A stretch of DNA of 7,770 bases. Source: an uncultured Myxococcales bacterium. GTDB taxonomy: Bacteria > Myxococcota_A > UBA9042. The notes below the pieces were generated by a model. It was not told where the DNA came from. It saw only the letters and a program-made list of their open reading frames with translations, and ran no database searches. Location of the stretch: NCBI GenBank assembly GCA_903917305.1, contig CAIXAA010000363.1:1-7770 (forward strand). Reading direction: 5' to 3'. Made by a program: the position numbers and the translations under genes. This document shows positions 1-7,146 of this stretch, piece after piece (position 1 is the stretch's first letter; each line of letters begins with the position of its first letter).

Positions 1-213
1 GACCACAAGCTGTGCGACCAGTCGAGCATCGCGGACCTGCAGCAGCGCGTCCTGGTGGGCGTGAACCTCGCCATCGGCACGCACATCCACATCGGCCGCA
101 ATTTCTTCGTGGCGATCCAGGGTTCCGCGTCGACCTACTTCTTGCCGCTGACGGGGACGGATCGGCTCAATTTCCCGGTGTCGGGCGAGGTCGGTCTCGG
201 CTACCGGATGTAG
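1..213 (+). CDS. C-terminal end of a probable outer-membrane beta-barrel protein (5' partial)
   Basis: The reading frame is open from the first base of the window to a TAG at 211-213 and gives the last 70 residues of a protein whose start lies outside. The visible part alternates short hydrophobic and polar runs (RVLVGVNLAIG, HIHIGRNFFVAIQG, STYFLPL, FPVSGEVGLGYRM), the pattern of amphipathic transmembrane beta-strands joined by tight turns. The last strand, GEVGLGYRM, resembles the closing strand of an outer-membrane barrel, although it ends in Met rather than the usual Phe or Trp. The frame is supported by its junction with the next gene: the TAG overlaps the AGGAGGAG ribosome binding site of gpmI and only 11 bases separate stop from start, so the two are likely co-transcribed. 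The exact family is not recognisable from this fragment. A myxobacterial-type outer-membrane beta-barrel domain is my best guess. The protein would sit in the outer membrane; its cargo or role is unknown. Confidence 0.7.
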   Translation, partial: DHKLCDQSSIADLQQRVLVGVNLAIGTHIHIGRNFFVAIQGSASTYFLPLTGTDRLNFPVSGEVGLGYRM

Positions 214-219
214 GAGGAG
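212..219 (+). promoter_or_regulatory. gpmI ribosome binding site overlapping the upstream stop
   Basis: AGGAGGAG begins inside the TAG stop of the preceding gene and ends 5 bases before the ATG at 225. This strong Shine-Dalgarno match decides the gpmI start against the much longer open frame that begins at position 12. It also suggests translational coupling between the two genes. Confidence 0.85.
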
Positions 220-224
220 CTTCC

Positions 225-1883
225 ATGACCGTCGAAACGCTCAAGCGCCACCCGCAATTGCCGGTGCTGGAGGGGCCGTTGGTGCTGGCCATCCTGGATG
301 GCATCGGTTGGGGTCCCAAGGATGGCGGCGACGCGGTGTTCCTGGCCCAGAAGCCGCACTTGGACTGGCTCTGGCAGCAGTGCCCGACGCGGACCCTGAA
401 GGCGCACGGCACGGCCGTCGGGATGCCGAGCGACGCCGACATGGGCAACTCCGAAGTCGGCCACAACGCGATGGGCGCCGGGCGCGTGTTCCGCCAGGGC
501 GCGGCGCTGGTGCAGGACGCCATCGAGTCAGGGCGGCTGTTGGCCGGCAAGACGTGGCAGTGGCTGCTCGAGCCGCTGTTGGCCGACCCGCAAGCGACCT
601 TGCACCTGTGCGGCCTCTTGAGCGACGGCAACGTCCACTCGCACATCGACCACGTGATCGCGCTGGTGGCGGCCGCGGATCGCGCGGGGGTGCAGCGCAT
701 CCGCGTGCACGCGCTCGCGGACGGGCGCGATGTGGCCGATCCCAGTTTCGAATTGTATATCGCGAAGTTGCAAGAGGCCCTCGACCGCTGCTGCGGCCGC
801 GACTACCGCATCGCGTCGGGCGGCGGGCGCATGCTCGTGACCATGGACCGCTACGAAGCCGACTGGGCCATCGTCGAGCGCGGCTGGAACGCGCACGTCC
901 ACGGCAACGGCCCGCGCTTCTCCAGCGTTCAAGCAGCCTTGCACGCGCTGCGCCAGGAGCCCGGCGGCAACAGCGACCAGAACCTGGGCCCGTTCGTCGT
1001 CACAGGCGACGACGGCGAGCCCATCGGCCGCGTGCAGGACGGCGATTCGTTCGTGTTCTGGAACTTCCGCGGCGACCGCGCCATCGAGATCACCAAAGCT
1101 TTCGAATTCGACGAGTTCCCCCACTTCGATCGCGGCCGGCGCCCGCAGGTGCGCTACGCCGGCATGATGCAGTACGACGGCGATCTGCTGCTGCCCAAGC
1201 ACTTCCTGGTCGAGCCGCCGGTGATCGAGCGCACGCTGGGGGAGTTCCTGGCGGTGCTCGGCCTGACGAGCTTCGCGGTCAGCGAGACGCAAAAGTACGG
1301 GCATGTCACGTACTTCTGGAACGGCAACCGCTCCGGCGTGCTCGACGCGGCGCACGAGGTCTACGCCGAGGTGCCGTCCGACCGCATCGCCTTCGATCAG
1401 CGGCCGCAGATGCGCGCCCGCGAGATCACGGACCGGGTGCTGGAAGCGTTCCGCGGCGGGAAAGCGCCTGACTTTACGCGCATGAACTACGCGAACGGCG
1501 ACATGGTCGGGCACACGGGCGTGCTGGCGGCGACGATCGCGGCGGTGGAGACGGTTGACGCGGAGGTCGGGCGACTCATCGCGCTGGTGCGCGAGCGCCG
1601 CGGCGTGCTGGTGGTGACGGCGGACCACGGCAATGCGGACGATCTGTGGATGCGCGACGGCAAGGGCCGGCCGATCCTCAGGAATGGCGTGCCGGAGTCG
1701 AAGACCAGCCACACGCTCAATCCGGTGCCGCTGTCGATCTTTGATGCGCGCGGCGAGCGGCCCTGGCAGCTGCGCCAAGACCTGCCGGATGCCGGCCTGG
1801 CGAACCTGGCGGCGACGCTGCTGGCGCTGCTGGGCTACGAGAAGCCGGCGGACTACGCGCAAGCCGTCATTCAGCCAGCCTGA
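225..1883 (+). CDS. gpmI: 2,3-bisphosphoglycerate-independent phosphoglycerate mutase
   Basis: This 552-residue cytoplasmic enzyme interconverts 3-phosphoglycerate and 2-phosphoglycerate in glycolysis and gluconeogenesis. It works through a phosphoserine intermediate and two metal ions, usually manganese. Motifs run in family order. ILDGIGWG carries the metal ligand Asp25. MGNSEVGH carries the nucleophile Ser76. SDGNVHSH (133-140) and ADGRDV (165-170) are substrate-binding loops, as are RGDR with Arg282 and Arg285, and ETQKYGH with Lys357. The second metal site is formed by NGDMVGH (Asp426, His430), ADHGN (Asp467, His468) and SHT (His496). Residues from about 80 to 310 form the inserted phosphotransferase domain inside the alkaline-phosphatase-like core. 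The length exceeds the roughly 510 residues of the common bacterial form and approaches the long iPGM subgroup. The N-terminal extension before Asp25 is short, so the extra length is spread through internal loops, for example 240-275 and 475-495. The start is fixed by the ribosome binding site 5 bases upstream. All expected catalytic residues are present, so it should be active. Confidence 0.96.
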   Translation: MTVETLKRHPQLPVLEGPLVLAILDGIGWGPKDGGDAVFLAQKPHLDWLWQQCPTRTLKAHGTAVGMPSDADMGNSEVGHNAMGAGRVFRQGAALVQDAIESGRLLAGKTWQWLLEPLLADPQATLHLCGLLSDGNVHSHIDHVIALVAAADRAGVQRIRVHALADGRDVADPSFELYIAKLQEALDRCCGRDYRIASGGGRMLVTMDRYEADWAIVERGWNAHVHGNGPRFSSVQAALHALRQEPGGNSDQNLGPFVVTGDDGEPIGRVQDGDSFVFWNFRGDRAIEITKAFEFDEFPHFDRGRRPQVRYAGMMQYDGDLLLPKHFLVEPPVIERTLGEFLAVLGLTSFAVSETQKYGHVTYFWNGNRSGVLDAAHEVYAEVPSDRIAFDQRPQMRAREITDRVLEAFRGGKAPDFTRMNYANGDMVGHTGVLAATIAAVETVDAEVGRLIALVRERRGVLVVTADHGNADDLWMRDGKGRPILRNGVPESKTSHTLNPVPLSIFDARGERPWQLRQDLPDAGLANLAATLLALLGYEKPADYAQAVIQPA

Positions 1884-1903
1884 GGCTCGCGCCCGAGGGT
1901 CCG

Positions 1904-1921
1904 GGTGGGCGGCCGCCTGCC
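1904..1921 (+). terminator. weak hairpin after gpmI, possible terminator
   Basis: Twenty bases after the gpmI stop, GGTGGGC and GCCTGCC can pair across a GGCC loop (7 bp, two of them G-T wobble pairs). No T-run follows, so this is not a classical intrinsic terminator. It is the only structure close behind gpmI on this strand and may help stop or stabilise the transcript. Confidence 0.25.
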
Positions 1922-1958
1922 GGGTCCGCTACGCTTCGCGTTTCCGCAGGTTCTGAAC

Positions 1959-1974
1959 TGCACGGCGCCGTGCA
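1959..1974. terminator. 16-bp perfect palindrome between convergent gpmI and nrdJ, possible bidirectional terminator
   Basis: TGCACGGCGCCGTGCA is a perfect palindrome lying one base beyond the nrdJ stop codon (1976-1978) and 75 bases beyond the gpmI stop. As RNA it would fold into a 6-bp stem with a GCGC loop on either strand. There is no U-tract, so termination is uncertain. Its position between converging genes fits a bidirectional transcript end or an RNA-end stabiliser. A protein-binding palindrome is the alternative. Confidence 0.35.
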
Positions 1975-1975
1975 A

Positions 1976-4951
<2,976 letters not shown>

Positions 4952-4954
4952 CGT

Positions 4955-4962
4955 CCCTCCTC
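4955..4962 (-). promoter_or_regulatory. nrdJ ribosome binding site
   Basis: On the minus strand GAGGAGGG lies 3 bases before ATG 4951 and 9 bases before the second in-frame ATG at 4945. The close fit to the first ATG is slightly short, so initiation at the third codon (ATG 4945) cannot be excluded. The site rules out the upstream open extension of the frame to 5197. Confidence 0.75.
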
Positions 4963-5228
4963 GCCCGTGGCGCGCCAACCTTTGCGGTGGAGCAGCGCCG
5001 GTTTTGCGCGTCTTTTCGCTCCCTTGGCGGCCCCCTCGACCGCTTCCGGAGTGAATACGACACCTCGCCCGCGTTCGAGCGCCGCCTTCGGCGCCCGACA
5101 CAAGGCCGGTATGGTTCCGTTCGTTCTTTGGAGTTGAAGCTGCTGAATGGTATCCAGGACATTGCCCCAGGCCCCAGGCCCTTCGCATCCCCGGCATTCA
5201 GCGTCTCGTTCCTAGAGCGAACCTAACG

Positions 5229-5248
5229 TGACCCCCCGGCTGGGGTCA
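5229..5248. repeat. inverted repeat TGACCCC / GGGGTCA
   Basis: A perfect 7-bp inverted repeat with a 6-base spacer (CCGGCT) lies on the nrdJ side of the NrdR-like boxes. There is no adjacent T-run, so a terminator is unlikely. On the minus strand its outer arm forms part of a possible -35 hexamer, TTGACC (5249-5244), with TAGGTT 18 bases further (5225-5220) as a poor -10. It could be an operator for an unknown regulator or a leader hairpin. Confidence 0.35.
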
Positions 5249-5267
5249 ACTTCAAATCAAGGTCGCA

Positions 5268-5283
5268 CCCCCACAGGTTGTGT
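5268..5283 (-). promoter_or_regulatory. NrdR box 2 upstream of nrdJ (degenerate)
   Basis: The 16-mer CCCCCACAGGTTGTGT keeps five of the six strongly conserved NrdR-box positions and about ten of sixteen overall. Alone it would be weak. Its centre is exactly 31 bp from the centre of box 1 and leaves a 15-bp gap, which is the spacing of tandem NrdR boxes known from other bacteria. It contains the small palindrome CACA-GGT-TGTG. Confidence 0.45.
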
Positions 5284-5286
5284 CAA
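5281..5286 (-). promoter_or_regulatory. candidate -35 hexamer TTGACA of the nrdJ promoter
   Basis: A perfect TTGACA reads on the minus strand between the two NrdR-like boxes and overlaps the end of the nearer one. Repressor bound to the boxes would cover it, a typical arrangement for NrdR targets. No good -10 is seen: the 17-base spacer gives ACCTTG at 5263-5258. The promoter assignment is therefore tentative and the transcript start is not defined. If used, the 5' leader of nrdJ would be about 300 nt. Confidence 0.35.
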
Positions 5287-5298
5287 AAAAATCGTTCA

Positions 5299-5314
5299 CC
5301 ACTACATCTGGTGG
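5299..5314 (-). promoter_or_regulatory. NrdR box 1 upstream of nrdJ
   Basis: CCACTACATCTGGTGG lies within the 18-base near-palindrome ACCACTACATCTGGTGGT. It matches the published NrdR consensus acaCwAtATaTwGtgt, as I remember it, at all six strongly conserved positions (C4, A6, A8, T9, T11, G13). NrdR is the ATP/dATP-sensing repressor of ribonucleotide reductase genes, and nrdJ is the nearest such gene. The match is paired with a second box at the expected distance. Confidence 0.6.
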
Positions 5315-5330
5315 TCCAGGCTGGCCGCAG

Positions 5331-5501
5331 TGTGGCAAAATGTCCCACGAATCCAATGCTCTCGGACCAACTGCGACCGAATGCAGGCCAAGGGTGCGCC
5401 CAGCCTGTGGACAAGTGGCCTGCGCAGGCCTCAAAAAACGATCGCAGCGGCGCCATTTCGTGACAGGCGCGTGACTACCGCGCAACAAGGGCTGTGGACG
5501 A
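5331..5501. promoter_or_regulatory. DnaA-box-like sequences in the nrdJ-obgE region
   Basis: Three similarly oriented nonamers occur: TGTGGCAAA (5331-5339), TGTGGACAA (5406-5414) and TGTGGACGA (5493-5501). Read on the other strand, the middle one is TTGTCCACA. That is the DnaA-box form common in GC-rich actinobacteria and one base from the E. coli box TTATCCACA. The other two are weaker, each two bases away. DnaA is known to regulate nrd genes in some bacteria, so a role in nrdJ or obgE control is conceivable. Chance occurrence cannot be excluded. Confidence 0.3.
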
Positions 5502-5688
5502 CCTTGTCCGGCTGGCCCGCGAGGTGCCTGATCACGCGAATCCCGGCGAAAGGGGGCGAATCGGCAACTCCGCCCGCGCACGACGTTATTCGTCAACTTC
5601 GCAACTGCGCGGCGCTTCTTGTGCTGCGCGCCCGTTGCCGCACCGGCCGCCGTCGCGTACAAGCCGACATCTCACAGGTTCGCACCAC

Positions 5689-5692
5689 GGAG
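5689..5692 (+). promoter_or_regulatory. obgE ribosome binding site
   Basis: GGAG lies 5 bases before ATG 5698. Together with the universally conserved Obg N-terminus starting at this ATG (MQFIDEA), it decides the start against the frame that stays open back to 5494. Confidence 0.7.
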
Positions 5693-5697
5693 CGCTC

Positions 5698-6726
5698 ATG
5701 CAGTTCATCGACGAGGCCATCATCGTCGTCCAATCGGGGGCGGGCGGGAATGGCAGCAAGCACTTCCGCCGCGAGAAGTTCGCGCCGCGCGGCGGCCCGG
5801 ACGGCGGCGACGGCGGCAAGGGCGGCGACATCCTGCTCGTGGCGGACAACCGTTCGCGCTCCCTGCTCGACTACCACCACCGGCGCACGTACGCCGCCGA
5901 GGACGGCAAGCCTGGGATGGGCGCGCGCAAGTTCGGCCGCGATGGCGAGGACTTGGAGCTGGCCCTGCCCCCCGGCACCCAGGTGTATGACGAACACACC
6001 GGCGAACTGCTCGCCGACCTGACCACGCCCGGCCAGCGGCTGACGCTGCTGCGCGGCGGCAACGGCGGCTGGGGCAACGTGCACTTCGCCACCTCGACGC
6101 GCCAGGCGCCGGATCGCGCCAACCCAGGGCTGCCGGGCGAGGTGCGCTCGGTGCGCCTCGAGCTCAAGCTGCTGGCCGACGTCGCGCTGGTCGGCTTTCC
6201 GAACGCGGGCAAGTCGAGCCTCATCCGCGCCATCTCCGCCTCGCAGGCGCGGGTCGCGGACTACCCGTTCACGACGCTGGTGCCCAACCTCGGCGTCGTG
6301 CGCCACGGCGGCCAGGTGTTCACGGTCGCGGACATCCCGGGGCTGATTGAGGGCGCGGCCGACGGCGCCGGGCTCGGCACCCGCTTCCTCAAGCACATCG
6401 AGCGCTGCCGCCTCCTCGTCTTCCTGCTCTCGCCCCTCGATGCCGAACCGCCGGCGGCCGCGCTGGCCGTGCTGCTGCGCGAGCTGCAGTCGTTCAACCC
6501 GGATCTGCTGACTCGTCCCCGCCTTTACATCCTTTCCAAATCGGATGTTCTCGGCCCGGACGCGCCGCAGGCGACGGCCGAGCTCGGCAAGGAGCTCCGC
6601 GCGCATGTGCTCGATATCTCCTCGGTAACCGGGCATGGCCTCCCCCGTCTGCTCGACGCGCTGGCCAGCCACTTCGCGGAATCAAACGCCGCAGCGACTG
6701 GGCCCTACGACCCGACGGCGGTCTGA
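5698..6726 (+). CDS. obgE: Obg-family GTPase, ribosome assembly
   Basis: This 342-residue cytoplasmic GTPase binds the large ribosomal subunit late in its assembly and is linked to the stringent response and DNA replication control. Residues 1-158 are the glycine-rich Obg fold, with GGPDGGDGGKGGD (32-44) and RGGNGGWGN (119-127) forming its extended helices. The G domain follows: G1/P-loop GFPNAGKS (166-173), G2 PFTT (190-193), G3 DIPG (212-215) and the long IEGAADGAGLGTRFLKHIER stretch typical of Obg (217-236). Next come G4 SKSD (280-283) and G5 SSVTGHG (308-314). G4 has Ser where most members have Asn. The protein ends soon after the G domain in a short tail and lacks the C-terminal OCT domain of Firmicutes Obg. 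The length is normal for proteobacterial-like forms, which often carry only a short acidic or variable tail. It stands alone here: upstream is the divergent nrdJ and no rplU-rpmA, and downstream is an independently promoted gene. Confidence 0.96.
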   Translation: MQFIDEAIIVVQSGAGGNGSKHFRREKFAPRGGPDGGDGGKGGDILLVADNRSRSLLDYHHRRTYAAEDGKPGMGARKFGRDGEDLELALPPGTQVYDEHTGELLADLTTPGQRLTLLRGGNGGWGNVHFATSTRQAPDRANPGLPGEVRSVRLELKLLADVALVGFPNAGKSSLIRAISASQARVADYPFTTLVPNLGVVRHGGQVFTVADIPGLIEGAADGAGLGTRFLKHIERCRLLVFLLSPLDAEPPAAALAVLLRELQSFNPDLLTRPRLYILSKSDVLGPDAPQATAELGKELRAHVLDISSVTGHGLPRLLDALASHFAESNAAATGPYDPTAV

Positions 6727-6750
6727 CCCCGCCGATTCCAGGCCGCCAAT

Positions 6751-6779
6751 TTGACGACAGCGAAGCTGCTGCCTATACT
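6751..6779 (+). promoter_or_regulatory. sigma-70-type promoter for the downstream secreted-protein gene
   Basis: TTGACG (6751-6756) and TATACT (6774-6779) each match the -35 and -10 consensus at five of six positions and are separated by exactly 17 bases. Transcription would start near 6786. It begins only 24 bases after the obgE stop and points to the gene at 7147, leaving a leader of about 360 nt. This is the best promoter in the window. It could also drive a small RNA. Confidence 0.65.
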
Positions 6780-6908
6780 TCGCGATTTCGGTGGCCTATC
6801 GACTGTTTGGGCAAGCGGATCGCGGCTTTGCCGCGAGATGACACAAGAACCAGACGGTAGCGCCCGCCGCGCCAGTGCGCCCGAGACCGGTACTTGGACA
6901 GGTTCGAC

Positions 6909-6969
6909 ATGCGGAGAAGTCCGAGACGCGGAGGAGGCCGGCACGCGGAGACAGTTTCGCGATGCGGCG
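6909..6969 (+). repeat. degenerate 17-base direct repeats in the leader
   Basis: Units starting at 6909 (ATGCGGAGAAGTCCGAG), 6926 (ACGCGGAGGAGGCCGGC) and 6943 (ACGCGGAGACAG...) share the head AYGCGGAG and follow each other at 17-base steps. A fourth head, ATGCGGCG, lies at 6962 after 19 bases. The first two units agree at most positions, and the later ones only in the head. They could be decayed tandem repeats or repeated binding sites. Confidence 0.4.
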
Positions 6970-7099
6970 ACTGATTCGGGATCTGGAGGGGTGAGCGTGG
7001 CAGCGAGGGTCGAACCATGGCATGCTGCAGCACGCGATCGAACGATGCGACTGCCGACCGAGGCTGGCCTCGGGGCAGGTGCCGCTGGCCTGAAAGAGG

Positions 7100-7139
7100 C
7101 GCTTTGCAAGACAGAGAGGCCGCTTTGCAAGACAGAGAG
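7100..7139 (+). repeat. 21-bp tandem duplication including the ribosome binding site
   Basis: CGCTTTGCAAGACAGAGAG occurs identically at 7100-7118 and 7121-7139. The second copy runs into the GAGAGG that serves as ribosome binding site for ATG 7147, and the first copy carries the same purine run 23 bases upstream. The identity of the copies points to a recent duplication. Confidence 0.85.
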
Positions 7140-7142
7140 AGG
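7137..7142 (+). promoter_or_regulatory. ribosome binding site of the secreted-protein gene
   Basis: GAGAGG ends 4 bases before ATG 7147. A moderate match, but it precedes the only in-frame start that places a signal peptide at the N-terminus. Confidence 0.55.
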
Positions 7143-7146
7143 CAAC

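Larger units (their letters stand above)
4952..5697. other. divergent intergenic control region between nrdJ and obgE
   Basis: These 746 bases contain no gene I can support. The nrdJ side (4952-5260) would be the nrdJ 5' leader. It includes a GC-rich hairpin at 5079-5094 (GCGCCG, loop CCTT, CGGCGC) and a short direct repeat GCCCCAG near 5164-5178. I looked for the B12-box GCCACTG and the other conserved elements of a cobalamin riboswitch on the minus strand and did not find them, although the gene product needs B12. The middle (5260-5345) is the least GC-rich part and carries the NrdR-like boxes. The obgE side (5345-5697) has DnaA-box-like sequences and no convincing sigma-70 promoter. The rplU-rpmA pair that commonly precedes obgE in bacteria is absent. 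Confidence 0.7.
6780..7146 (+). other. long 5' leader / intergenic stretch before the secreted-protein gene
   Basis: About 365 bases with no gene I can support. The predicted transcript has an early hairpin at 6820-6836 (TCGCGGC, loop TTT, GCCGCGA) without a T-run. It then has several copies of an AYGCGGMG motif at 17-19 base steps (6909, 6926, 6943, 6962), and a 21-bp tandem duplication at its end. The frame of the downstream gene stays open through the whole stretch from the obgE stop, with in-frame ATGs at 6838 and 7045. Neither has a ribosome binding site, and a start there would put a long polar segment ahead of the signal peptide. A structured leader or a small RNA are the alternatives. 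Confidence 0.5.

Noticed and set aside
12..224. N-terminal extension of gpmI by 71 residues
   Set aside because: The extension is an Arg/Pro-rich out-of-frame reading of the upstream barrel gene. The strong ribosome binding site at 212-219 and the family N-terminus fix the start at 225.
528..1862. Long open frame on the minus strand opposite gpmI (444 residues)
   Set aside because: Antisense shadow of a GC-rich gene. Its product is Arg/His/Ala-rich and has no recognisable motif.
4952..5197. 82-residue upstream extension of nrdJ
   Set aside because: Low-complexity Arg/Gly-rich sequence with no family similarity. The ribosome binding site lies directly before ATG 4951.
4952..5300. Cobalamin riboswitch in the nrdJ leader
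   Set aside because: The conserved B12-box and its flanking elements were not found on the minus strand by eye.
5260..5510. Replication origin
   Set aside because: Too few DnaA-box matches, no clear AT-rich unwinding region, and no dnaA, dnaN or gidA-type neighbours.
5252..5662. 136-residue open frame on the minus strand in the nrdJ-obgE region
   Set aside because: No recognisable domain, composition unlike the real genes, no convincing ribosome binding site, and it runs across the NrdR-like boxes.
5494..5697. N-terminal extension of obgE by 68 residues
   Set aside because: Conserved Obg proteins begin at the MxFIDEA motif, and GGAG is correctly placed before ATG 5698.
6820..6836. Intrinsic terminator after obgE
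   Set aside because: The hairpin TCGCGGC-TTT-GCCGCGA has no T-run and lies downstream of the promoter of the next gene, so it belongs to that leader.
7004..7016. tRNA T-arm-like GGTTCGACCC on the minus strand
   Set aside because: The flanking bases do not form the T stem, and no acceptor, D or anticodon arms are present.
6838..7146. Alternative starts ATG 6838 or ATG 7045 for the last gene
   Set aside because: No ribosome binding site precedes either, and both would place a long polar segment before the signal peptide. Kept only as a possibility in the findings.
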